Of a stretch of 64,000 nucleotides of DNA, positions 36,701 through 48,560 are shown piece by piece (the stretch's first letter is position 1; each line of letters opens with the position of its first letter). The position numbers and the translations under genes are program-made. The notes under the pieces were generated by a model. The model had not been told where the DNA came from and ran no database searches. It saw only the letters and a program-made list of their open reading frames with translations. Source of the DNA: Dicaeum eximium (taxonomy: Eukaryota > Chordata > Aves > Passeriformes > Dicaeidae); assembly GCA_013396995.1 (NCBI GenBank), contig VWZP01007832.1, forward strand, positions 1,928,711 to 1,992,710, in the 5' to 3' direction.

Positions 36701-38268
36701 GGAACTTACCCCCTGCCCAAGAACACCCACTTCTGTAACTGTGACAGCTCTGAAGGATTGCTTGAGGGTTCTGAAATATACCTTGGCTTGAACTCCAGCT
36801 GTGATTAAACTTGTTTCCAGCAGAGAGCAAATTAACATAAAACTAGCAAGAATAAAGTGAGGATTTTGACAAGGTGTCATCCAAAAGATTTTTCCAGCAC
36901 ACAGGGAGGCTGTTGGAGATTTTTCAGTATAATTCCTAATACGACAGGGACTAAAGCTGAACCCTTGGTCATTCATGTTAAATTTAAACCTTCCTGGGTC
37001 ACTATGCTAAAACCACTCTGGATAATTTTTAATACAGGAGTCAAAGAAGGGATCAATGTAATTTAACTTGAAAATCCAGGCTGCAAAATCAAGCATCAAT
37101 TCTGAGAGGTGGATAGCATCAAAATGTCCTCTGATGAACACTGAAGATAAGGGCATAACAAAGAAGTCATAGCAAAGACTGGTCAGTGGGATTTTCTTTT
37201 ACAAAAAGCAGAATGTGTTATAAATTCTCACCCTACATTTCCAAGTATCTGGAGATGGATTTATCATGTTGAAATCATAAGATGATGCTGTAAACACTGT
37301 TTTAATAAACTAGTGCATGCTTTACAGACTGAATTTTCAATTCTTCTTAGGCATGTTATGGGACAGTTTTCAGATGGAAATTTTCTTTCAATTAGCAGAG
37401 ATAAGGATAGAAAAAATAGTAGTAAGGGGGTAATTCTGCTGATAAGAGTGTTGATCTAAGTTAAATACTTCATAGTTATAGAGAAATCAAATGAAAAATA
37501 ATAGTCTCAGTAGTCTTCCAGAATATGATACTCTGTCTTTAACTGTTGGAAAAATACAGGAGATTCCCAAACTCAGTGAACCCAAACTGAGCACCAAAAC
37601 GACACAGAAATGATGTAGTACTTGAGAGTTAATGTGCAATATCATGCATAATGAAGCATCTAAGGTGAGAAAGGGAATAATGTTTTATAGTAAAGGAATT
37701 GAAAATTATATAAAATCAAAAAAGACAATTATGAAAGTCATCAACAATTTAAATTCTATTATGAGTAATTTTTAGTGTGAAGGTCACTGTATCTTCAAGG
37801 TACTAATTTTCCCTTTTGCTATCTTTCTCATAAGAAGAAGAAAAGTAAGCAAAATGAGACCCAGTTCTTGCTCAAAAATAGACCTGGGAGCTTCCAAGAG
37901 CAAACTGATTGCCCAGAAATAGAATTTGTATAGAACCATGAAACATGGTGTTCATGTAATCTCATTTATGTCCAACAACACTTTGCCCAAGTCAAATACC
38001 TTGATTTGAGTTTTGTTCTATGCAACCAGTCAGTGGTGACACTGTTGTAATGGGTACAATGTTACATTGCAGGTTCTTCAAACATCTGTTTTCTCTAGAA
38101 AAAAAAAAGGAAATATCATTTGGAATTTTAAAAATTACAATGCATTGACCCATCTTGTGGGATTTTTTAAAAATTTCTTTTTAGGCCCTGCATTTTGTAA
38201 AACATAGAAGGGTCTGAATGTATCGTACACATCAAAATAAATGTGTGGTTCAGAAATGCACAGCACTA
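36701..38268. other. Unassigned AT-rich DNA
   Basis: I see nothing recognisable. Confidence 0.5.
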
Positions 38269-38320
38269 GAATGAATGAATGAATGAATGAATGAATGAAT
38301 GAATGAATGAATGCATGCAT
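38269..38320. repeat. (GAAT)11-(GCAT)2 microsatellite
   Basis: GAAT is repeated 11 times without interruption (38269-38312), then GCAT twice (38313-38320). Its reverse-strand His-Ser-Phe-Ile frame is an artefact. Confidence 0.97.
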
Positions 38321-40022
38321 GCAGACCTTCAGGCACAATGACCAGGTATCCCATACTTTCAGGGAAGGTGGAAAAATGCCATGAGGAGAAGCTTGTTATA
38401 TCAGCTTGTTATATCAACTTGTTTTACATCAGGTGCAAAGATGAGCCTGATCTCTACATTTTCAAATGGAGTGGACTGGTATATTTAATATGACATATAT
38501 GTCTAAATAATGCAGGCTCCCACACATGGCTCCTTCAGATCCAGTGTGGATTATTACCTGCCATTGAGATTGTTGGTTCATTAAAGCAATAACATCCAAA
38601 ATATGTAAGCATGAAATCATATGTATTTAATGCAAAACAGTGACATCTGAACCAATTCAAAATGTCACTAATTTGCTCAAAGTATCTGTTGGTCATGCAT
38701 CCAACTTTGGCAATGCCATTAAGTGGTTTCATTTTGATGGCAGCTTGAAATATAAACAGTCCACACATAGTGATATCAGGGGTCTATTTGTGGATCTACC
38801 TCCAAATTGCATCACTGAATCTGCATTACAGCATCTGAGAGGCATCTGTGACCCCCTGTTCAAGTAAATGGAGGAACTGAAGCCAGTGGAAAATAAAATT
38901 TCCTGTTCTTTTCAAGGCTGGATTATTACCTGGGAATTACAGATTGGGACACTGTGATGCAGCCTGTTTGGAGTCACTTTGTTGAGGGACAAAACAAACC
39001 TGAGGGAAGTATATGTAAAGCATAACTATTACCTACACAGGAAATTTTCCTGTCAAATCCTACTCAAGGTGGTGTGGTTTTTAATCTTTCCTTATGTAAT
39101 TGGACTCAATCATTTTTCTGAAAAAGCAAGACCCTTCAAAATCAGGAAATTTTCTGCTATTGCTTAAGATGTTCATTTTGTTGAGCTATGACTGTCATAA
39201 GATAAACTGTAGATGTACATCACGAGACTGAGTATAGTCCCAGTGCTCACTGATGTGTCTTCAGCCAGCTGACCAGATGACGCCCCAGCGTTGTTTGCTT
39301 GCTGTGGGCACATTCCCCCGTGGCACCTCACTAGACTGGGATATGGTTAGATGAGGGTCAGTAGTTCCTGATATCAATGTGCAGCAGGGCACACCTCTGC
39401 AGCTCTCCCACCTTTCACTGGTGTACCTAAGCATGCATATGTACAAAGAGTACAGCCAGGAAACAAACTAGAAAAGCATCATTTTTGCAGCCACAGACAA
39501 GTATTTGGTCCTGTCAGCAGAGACTGTAACTGAAGGTAAACAGCAGTTCTACTGAATATTCAATTTGTCCCATAACATGTCAGTAAAAATAACACAGATC
39601 TCTTTTGCTATAAATAATACAGATTACTCTTTCAGAATTTCATCACTTCAGCAAGGCTGTCAGAAGTATGTAAGGCAAAATGCCCTGCAATATCAGTATT
39701 TCATACGTCACATTGACAGTCTCCACAGCTTTTTCTTTAGGCCTCAGTGCTTAGAGTGAAGATGGGCGAGGTGGCATTAAGTAACTCAAGTGCTTTACTG
39801 CCAGCTTTCATTTCAGATGAGCTTATTCAGGGACAGCCTCTTCCTCCGCCATAACATTGTACAGTAGCCAGCTCTTATCTCTCAGCTGTTGCAAGTACTA
39901 GAGGGAACAAAATAATTCATACTTAATTTTGAAAATGTTATTTTGGAGCAACTTTTAATCAGCAACTAATCATAGGTCTCTGGAACAAAATGGCTCAAAT
40001 ATAGTGAACAGTTCATAATAGT
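38321..40022. other. Unassigned DNA
   Basis: A 13-bp unit gcttgttatatca is repeated twice, plus a worn third copy, at 38391-38424. Otherwise I see no gene or repeat. The segment 39260-39430 contains several CpG pairs but no recognisable feature. Confidence 0.5.
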
Positions 40023-40049
40023 GATAGATAGATAGATAGATAGATAGAT

Positions 40050-40087
<38 letters not shown>
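40023..40087. repeat. (GATA)n microsatellite with one inserted T
   Basis: GATA units run from 40023 to 40049, one extra T shifts the phase at 40050, and the array continues to about 40087. The T interruption may have slowed slippage. Confidence 0.95.
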
Positions 40088-42514
40088 TAATAGTCACATC
40101 AGAATGGGTGAGAAATTGGATTTTTGTGTTCATACCTTTCTCAAGTCTTCATTGCATGACAGGATGACCAAGGCACAATGCCTTTGTGCACTTGGATTCC
40201 TAATACTGTATTATAACACGTCTCCCTAGCAACACAGGCTACTGAAAGCACATCAAGTTTGTCCTCTGCTCACTAAAATTTCTTACTCTAAAATACTCAA
40301 TTGAGTTCAAAGTCACACCTTTCCCTAGAACCATTCAATTGTCTGGACCTGGCATATCTGAAGTTTGAGCAGGAATGACAGCTTGGACCATGAACTCTTC
40401 TCGGTGATAGAAAAGTTCATGTGTGCGGATGAAATTGCCTTAGAAATTAGTGTGAAGTTGTCGTTGAACTCTCCCAGCAGCAAATGGCCATCACAAATCT
40501 CATTTTCCCCTGCCAAAATGCAAGGTTTAATTCTTTAATTTGTGTTTTCTAGTGTATTTATCTTCTCTAATCGATATTGAAGAAAAGTAATACACCATTC
40601 AAAATAAGACATTCTGGGCTTCCTTCTACAGAAGAAGGGCAAGACTACAAGATACATATTGCAAAGGGCAATGTGTTGTCTAATCCTCCTAATTTATCAG
40701 CACAAGTGAGATCAAAGGCCACTTCTAGGGCAGCTGATTCACATGAACTTGCCCATTCTTCTCAGGCCTTTAGGGGCAATCTTGCATTGGACAGACAGAG
40801 GTAGAAGGCACAAGATAAAGCAAAATAGTGAAAAAATGGTTCAGAGAGAGAAATATTGAGTCATAAACAGTTAATCAGGAGGGCAGATTGTAGACACAGC
40901 TCCTGCATGCTCTAACTGCATGCAGCAGCAGCAGCAGCTGTTTGTTCTGAGCTTAAAAGCAACAGCTCTTCTGACAACATAAATTCCACTAAAGAATTTT
41001 AGTTATTTAAAAGGTGATTAGATTGTAGTAATTTATTCTAGTTTTATTACAATGTTTTTTTCCTTAGGGATCCTAAAGGGTTGTTATAATTTCTCATAAA
41101 GCACTTTTACTCCCAATAATCAATATTGATTTTAATATACTGTATTATTGCTTAGATTTATATTCTTGTTTTGTGTGGGATTTAGGTATTAATATAATTA
41201 AAAAGAAATGAGATAGAGTGCTCTGCCTGGAAGTTTCACATTAAAAATAATTAGCTTTTCCTCTCATTTTCAGATGATACAGAAACGTTTACACTGAACT
41301 ATTTATATTGAATACATTTCTTCTGTTCTTCTGAGTTAAAGAGTTTTAATAAATAAGGGATAACAGGGCCTTTCTTTTGGGAACAGCCAGGTAGCAATAA
41401 AGATTCCTCATCTAGCTTAGGTGAGAATTAGGCCCTTCAGAGATCCGAGGAAATACCCAGTTCATTTCCAAAGTGCTATCACATGTTCATCAAAACCAGT
41501 TAAATAATTCAAGCAATAAATCTTTGACCAAAGCCATTTTGTTTGTGAGAACCTTTATGCTAACCTTTTGTGATAACCCCTCTCTCCCATATAATTAAGT
41601 AACCTGTTTTTCTTTGCCAAACTAACTCCATTATGTCCCATAGCTCCCACTTAGATTTATCTGCCCAGACAGTTTTTACCACAGTCTGCACAAAACCCCC
41701 CAAATGCTTGGCACAGAATCTCCTACAGAGCACTTTGCAGGCTCTTCTGTTCTGTGCCCTGCAGGGATATATTTTACATATCAGAAATGTGATGGTAAAG
41801 GAAGAGAAGCATTTTCAAAAAGAAATTCAGCCTTTTACTTTCTATGCATTTGAGGACAAGTAAAATTTTGGCAGAAGGTTTCCTTTTAAAATAAGAATTA
41901 AAGGAAATGTAGTGCCCTATCTTCTGCAACTAGCTGATCTAATCTGTAATTACTGCAGAGACAGTCAGAAGTAATCATACTGAAAGAAGCAGAGATTTGC
42001 TCCTCTCTCTTAGAAGAATTGGTATGTGTTTCAATGTGATGTGCATTTTGGTTTTTTTAAAAAGCTGCATACTAGATTAAAATTAACTTACTTCCATACT
42101 GTGAATGGGTAGAGACACCAGCTGTTGCTGGTGAACCCAATGTTGCAATTAACATAACTTTGCACCTTTATTTTATAAATAATCTGGAAAGCATCTCAAT
42201 AATCAATTAATTATATGGTCTTTATGCTTTGCCATTGATATAGTGCTATTTACACAATTAATTCATACAGGTTTCTAAAGCACTTTCAAATGATACATTG
42301 AGAAGTTACTTTAAAAAGTATCAGGAAACGGCCATTTCAAGTATGGAGGAAATTAAATGGTGAACACAGTACTAGATGTCAAGACAAGGAGTGCAAAATG
42401 ATACTCAGCCCTTTTACACTGCATAGAACAATGGAGTCTAGATCTGAGATCTGCAATATCTAAGGCACTCTGACAGTCACAATAAATATCATAAACAATA
42501 AATGTATAACATTC
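40088..42514. other. Unassigned AT-rich DNA
   Basis: A short CAG run (gcagcagcagcagctg) lies near 40925. Otherwise nothing recognisable. Confidence 0.5.
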
Positions 42515-42643
42515 TGTCATGGTTTAACCTCAACTGGCAACTAAGTACCATACAGGCACTCTCTCACTCCCCCACGCTCAGTGGGATGGCAAGGAGGACC
42601 AGAAAAAGGTAAAACCCATGGGCTGAGATAAGAAATAATAATA

Positions 42644-42725
<82 letters not shown>

Positions 42726-42898
42726 AAAGGGAAAAGAGAGAGAGGAACAAAACTCAAATAAGATGAGTGAAGCACAAGACAACTGCTCACCAACCACTGA
42801 CCAATGCCCAGCCCAACCCCAAAGAGTGGTTGGTACCTCCTGGCCAACTGTCCCCAGTTTACAGGCTGAAAACTGCAGTTCTAGCCCAAATCAGGACA
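42515..42898 (-). mobile_element. Short LTR element, same family as 1577-2776
   Basis: The left end tgtcatggtttaacctcaac and the right end ctagcccaaatcaggaca give TGTC...GACA termini. The left 53 bases reverse-complement onto 2722-2776. The right end reverse-complements onto the first 20 bases at 1577. By that comparison this copy is inserted in the opposite orientation. It lacks the gag-like interior, so it is probably a solo LTR or a derivative shortened by deletion. It contains 'cacgctcagtgggatggcaa' and 'aaacccatgggctgagataa', which I associate with this avian LTR class. No clear target-site duplication: the flanks are cattc and caaca. Confidence 0.75.
42634..42723. repeat. (AAT)n microsatellite inside the LTR element
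   Basis: About 30 AAT units are interrupted once, by a G at 42647, and lie wholly inside the LTR at 42515-42898. The open frames of poly-Ile, poly-Leu and poly-Tyr across it (42541-42847, - strand) are artefacts. Confidence 0.97.
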
Positions 42899-43104
42899 CA
42901 ACATCTTTCAAAATTGCTAGAAAAGTGAAAAAAATATATATCAACTTCCTCTTCATGAAATTATACATTATATTTTACAAGAGTTCCATTTTAAGCACAC
43001 ATCATTGTATAGCAAAGGCACCGCATAATAGAAGCAGGCTGATGCTCTTGAAAATCTCCTGACTATAAGCCAAAATGTTAATGAAACACCAAAGTATTTG
43101 GAAA
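42899..43104. other. Unassigned DNA
   Basis: Interval to the right of the LTR element. Nothing recognisable. Confidence 0.5.
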
Positions 43105-43140
43105 CATGATCTTCCAGGTCATTTCCAGTCTAACCATTAA
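43105..43140 (+). mobile_element. Possible CR1 3' scrap
   Basis: The text 'catgatcttccaggtcattt' with ccagtctaaccatta resembles the last 35 bases of CR1 before its tail. At this length a chance match cannot be excluded, and no upstream CR1 sequence is visible. Confidence 0.3.
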
Positions 43141-43930
43141 GAGGCCTGATCCTTCGCAGAGAGCTCATGCCTTCCTCATTGCTCTGTCAAGGGAGAGAAG
43201 GATGTGTTAACAAAAGGACTTCACTAATTAAGGAGAAATTAAATCACAGTCCTATCAGTCTGTTCATACACTAAAATTTACAGGAACAGGAGGACCTCAT
43301 CCAATTTAATTTTTTTAATATAGTGTAAATGTATCAAATCACTGAGGCTTAGATAATGCTTTAAGTAGGTAGGAGTAGGTTGTACGTAACTCCACTGCCC
43401 ACTTTGCCTTATGACAGCAAATCACCTTCCCAGAATAGACTTCCAAACCACGAGTGAACACTGAATGCCAAATTGCCATGGATTTATCACATAAATTCCC
43501 ATTTATTCTACAGGAGAGCATGACAGAGGAATATCAAAAGGGAATCATAATTCAGCGTGCGTTACTCTTGGTGTCTTTGCAGCCAAGCTTTGCTCTGGGG
43601 TTTGCATCTCTGGGTGTTCTTTCCAGGGGAGACAATAGTATAGAGGCTCTTGGTAAATGACCCTTAATAAAAAAAATCTCTGAACCGTCCAAATCACCAC
43701 TTCACTCTATTCTCACTCAGCTTTATGGACCGAAATACATTCTCTTTCCCTGGTAAGTCATTACAAAGTATATAGAAAGTTACCAAAGCAAAACTCCACT
43801 GTGTTAGCAAACAGGATATTTATTCAGCTGATCCAAAGCCAGGCAGTGAACTCATTGCTTGGAACTACAGCTTAAGATAATCTGGTTTGTTTCCAACCGG
43901 AAATATAAAGTCCCAGTGTTCCTGTCTATA
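43141..43930. other. Unassigned DNA
   Basis: I see nothing recognisable. Confidence 0.5.
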
Positions 43931-44110
43931 CCTTGGTTTTGTTATTTATTAATAATTTATTAATTAAGTAATTATTGAAAGATGTGCCTTTAATACAGAA
44001 TTTGAAGTCCTATTTAAAATTCTACTATGTACAGTCCTCTTAGCAGCCAAATAATTAAGTTTTACCCATCTAGCTAATCTAGCCAGCTAATTACTAATGT
44101 GACAGTATCT
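43931..44110. other. TAAT-dense block, candidate conserved element
   Basis: 'ttattaataatttattaatt' followed by aagtaattattg, and later 'ctagccagctaattactaat', give many homeodomain-like TAAT/ATTA cores in 180 bases without a simple repeat. Inference only. Confidence 0.2.
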
Positions 44111-47100
44111 CAAGAAAATGAATGGCACCAATCTGCACTAAGTCTCTTTTCTGGTCACCCCCTACACTGTGATTCTGCAACGTAATCAGCTGGCTTTTCA
44201 GCTCTAACCTTATTTTAGCAAGTGCTATCACTTCATCTATGTTCTTTAATGTTCCAACCATGTTATTGATCTGCAGTAAATTATAGTTGCATGAGGATAA
44301 CTCATGGGACTGCTATAGGCCCTTATTCACAGTGCACTCTTTACCAGGCTCCTATGGTGCCACTCTCTGTGGCTTGTGAGAGTCACCAGGACATTTCATA
44401 GATCATACTCTGAAATTATCTCTCAGTCACATAGAAGTTAATGAAGATATTCCAGCACCAAGAAAAGAAAATTTAAAAAAAATAGAGGTAATAAACTTTT
44501 ATTCATTCAAGGAGAACTGTTTTCATTTACAAAAGACCCAGGATATTCAGCAATAGCACCTTTCTAAAATATTTGTCTTTCTTAGTTTAAACTGCAGTAG
44601 TGGCAAAGCTAGAAGGGAATGTGGTAATGGAACTTGGTTGTAAACACTAGCAAATCCCCAGTGGATCTCACAGTGTATTCCACCAGCTACAATTGACAGT
44701 TCCAGAAGTTAGTAGAGGAACAGAATTTGAAAATTATTTCCTATTTTAACAAGGGAGGACTGTTTCCCTAGGGCTGTATATACTCAATGTTTCTAAACAT
44801 AGAAAGCCTGTACTTGGATCCAGTACCCAGATTAAACAGGATTTTTTTTTTCTTTCAAAGGCCATCATAGCATCCATCAACACAAAGGGATATTTACTTT
44901 ATAGAAAATGAGCCCTTCCTTAAGATGTTTGTATTTGAAGTTAGAAACATCACTGTACATGGTGTTTCTGGTCTAATAATTTAATTGATCTAATTTTATT
45001 TTGTGACAAATTAGCTATTGAATCAAAACTTTTTTTCTTTGTGTTGAGGCAAATTCTATTTGTAATTTAACAAAAATTTCTGTTGCTGCTTTCACTATAT
45101 CCAAACATTCACCAAAATACTCATCCCTGTGAATTGCACATCTGCTCAAAAAACATTTACCTTTTGAATATTCACTTTTTGTAGGTTTTGGTGAAACTCA
45201 TGATGAATGACATGCAATGGCTCAACACCTGGGATAAATTGCTTATAACATCCTAATGCTTTCAGGATGCATGAAAGTTTTTGCTAGTGAAATGCAGTTT
45301 GAATGGTGACAGACTTAAGATATAATCTATGCCAACAGAGAGCAGCTGAGTTAGCTCACATTTATTTTGGACAATGATCCATCCTACCTGCCTAGGCACT
45401 GTGAAGCCACTGCTAACTATCCATACAGCTATGCTTGTGTGACTTACATGCCTCACTTGCTTCTATGTTGTGACAAATGTGGTCTCATGTATGTGGTGTC
45501 CTCCTAAAGCTTAAGAAATGGTCTACACTTATGTAAAGCAGTGCTAGCTACTCATTAGAACCAGTGGTTGGTGATTTTGGGCCTTAAAATGCAATGTGAA
45601 TGGCACAAAGAATCTCCAAATTTTACTCCCGTCAAGCACCTCCCTCTGTAGTAATTTGTAACGTTTCCTTATTTTCTTGTCTCCAAGTGCAATTATAAAT
45701 TTGAAAGTAATCTTATAGCAGATTATACACAGAAACTGAATGAAAAGAAAGGAATTTAAATTCTGTTTTCACAGTTAATTTGAGAGACTATTGTGCTCTA
45801 CCTGTTCTCTAATAGGCAGGGAAAAGCACAGTTTTTATTGCACAAATGCATTAATATGAATAAAACAAATGGTATCTCAGATGCATTAGCTGGTTGGTTA
45901 TTCTTTAGCACTTATCATCATAGCCTTGAATCTGAAAGAATAAAATTACCATATTTTCCTTTTACTCTTTAAAAAAGGAGGCCAAAAGAAGCAAGAATGA
46001 ACTTCAGAGAATTAGATTATAAAAAGCGACGATGACCATAAATCTTTGTTTCATTTCAAACCATATATAGGTGTTTTTTTTTCTACACAGCTTGAGTTTA
46101 GCCTTACTAAAGGGTATGCAAAACAAAATGAAAAATACAGCAAAGTAGGGTCTTTGCTAGCCTTGCAACAGACACGTGCTGCTCTTTTAATGTGTTAGCA
46201 ATTGCTACTGTTTCCACAGACTAGAACACTTGTGGGTTAACCAATATATTGAGCAGTGGAATTGACTTTAAAAATGTAACAGCAGCCTTTTACTCAGTGG
46301 TTGTTTTGTTTTCTTTTTAAATCAGGCCTAAGCTGTTTGTAGCCAGAGTGGTCACAATCTAACAACTTTATAGATGAACACCAGCAAATAGGCTGGTGAT
46401 ATGACCGTGCCACAGATTTAGTATGATGTATCTGTCATTCACTGGCTTCTTATATGTGGATTATAATGAAGACTCTGTGCCTAAATTATGATTGGAAATG
46501 AAATGCTCTCTTATGTTAGTTGCAATTTTCCTTCAGATTGACAGAGGGAAGTATGAGGAAAGGAGTTTGGTCTTGATTTAATAGAATAAATCCAGGTTGA
46601 TGGAAGGGTGTTTTTTAATAAGCCTCTATGTTGTTCAAAAAGTTAATTGTTGTCTGGTAGCAGATGAAAAATCCTATGCAGCAGAGATTTGGTGCGGCTT
46701 TGCTTTCTGTTAAGGACATGACCGAGTACAGTGCTCATCTCAGTATAAGTATACTTATATCAGAACAAAATAACCCCATCTGCCTCCATTTTACAAACAA
46801 TTTCCCCCATTTATTCAAAAAGAATTTAATATTTTTGTTTTCTAAATGTCCAAATTTTTATTAGGCTTCTTATGGACACCCTGGCAAACTGAAGGTTGAA
46901 TAAAATCTACATCAAAACAGAAGGCTATTATTCTTTTAAAAATATTTTTTACTAGATTTTTTATTTACTGAGTAAGAAACCACTACCAGGTTACACTCTC
47001 CTTTTATTCAATTCCCTAATAAAATTAATTTGGGGGAAAGGTACTGTTCATAGTTTCGAAGAACTCAGATGAAGTTGCCACTCTCCTGTAATATCTACAT

Positions 47101-48160
47101 CTTTGTTCCATTACAACTCATTTCTGTTGCCTGGGAAGCAGAAGTGGATGAGAAGATGCAAATTACAGCAGAGATTACAAACTATTTACAATAGACTCTT
47201 GGAAGAATTTCTCTGCTTCTTTCCTTGGTGAACGGTCCAGATTTCTTGAGAGGTGTAGATATAAGAAGAAGACACACATTTAAAAATTGTGCATATTTGG
47301 CAGCTTTATAAATATCTGTGATATCAGAATTGGTACAATATCTGAGGAAAAGGCACAATTCATTCTGTTTAAGACAGAGTACAAACAATATGAGGTGGGT
47401 AATTATAGAGACTACTCTTAACATAAGGTCATGGACAGCTATAGAGTAAATAATGAAGGAAAACTAATTAAAACCATTAAAAGAAAATGGAATAAAATGT
47501 AACACTGGTTTACTAAAGCCATCTCACTTCCAGCTATTTCCATTTTTCTTTTCAGTAAAGCCTCTGATTTTGATCAATGCAATCTTGTAGTAAGCTTGCA
47601 CTTTGTGGATTAATCACAGTTCACCCCCTCAAAAAAAAAGCCACACCAGATTTCTGTGTTACAAAGAAGAGACATTCACATTCATTTCCCATTCAGATAA
47701 AACTTCCCACATGCTCTTGCATTTCATACACCATCATCATGTTTTCTCCATACTCTCCTTTTAAATCTGACTGTGCAGGATTTAATCTGAGTTTAAAACA
47801 CCATTTTCTCTGGTAACAGGGGTAGCAATTGTTAGTAAATATTGAAATGTAAATAATTCTTCTCCAGGTTTTAGGATATTTAAAGAAAAGGCTGCTTATA
47901 CTGTGAATATAATGTATGTTAAATAGATCATCTGAATAGTGGAAGCAATGCATTGCCAATCAAAAGAGATTAATAATATTAAAGTAAATGTTCAAATCTC
48001 TTGCCTAAAGTAGTGAGGAACATGGAATGACTGACTGAGTAGTTTACAAGAATCTGCTCCCGTGTGTATCTTTGGATTAAAAGATACAGTGGTGGCTATT
48101 TTCAGGTTCTGTATCAGCTCACTAGAAGCCTGTGGTGGCTGACAGCAAACCAAACCAGTT
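44111..48160. other. Unassigned AT-rich DNA
   Basis: Four kilobases with no gene, clear mobile element or microsatellite. Open frames stay under 90 codons. The low repeat content is itself notable. Confidence 0.5.
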
Positions 48161-48560
48161 TAAACAAATCTTTTTGTGTCAATAATTAATTACATCCTTG
48201 TTCTGCCGCAGTAACACAGATTGATAGTTCCATTATAGAGTTTAATTAGAATTGTTTTTAATTTATCCTTTAGAAGTGGTCTAATTGGTGAAGGAGCAGA
48301 TGTTACAGGTCACGTGGCACCAGCATGACAGTGCTGGTACAGAATGGCCAACTGGGCTGTGAATGCCTTCCAGAATCTATTTCAAACACAGGGTGAAGGG
48401 GAGTTTGCAGCATGTCTGGTTTCATTTGCAGATATTACCTGCAAAACCCATGAGGTTCAATCTCCTGCTGGGATGAGCTATAAACTTACTGACTCAGAGG
48501 AACAGTCAGTAACTATTTTTCATTATCATTTCTTTGGCAGCTGGTAAACACAACAGATTC
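48161..48560. other. Candidate conserved non-coding element
   Basis: The segment contains 'tcaataattaattacatcct' and 'gagtttaattagaattgttt', which have homeodomain-type cores. These are followed by a more balanced 200 bases with a 67-codon + frame (48344-48547). No repeat similarity. Either an enhancer-like element or chance composition. Confidence 0.2.

Noticed and set aside
38269..40087. Tetranucleotide arrays as CRISPR-like or satellite arrays
   Set aside because: They are plain microsatellites without spacers, and the host is a vertebrate.
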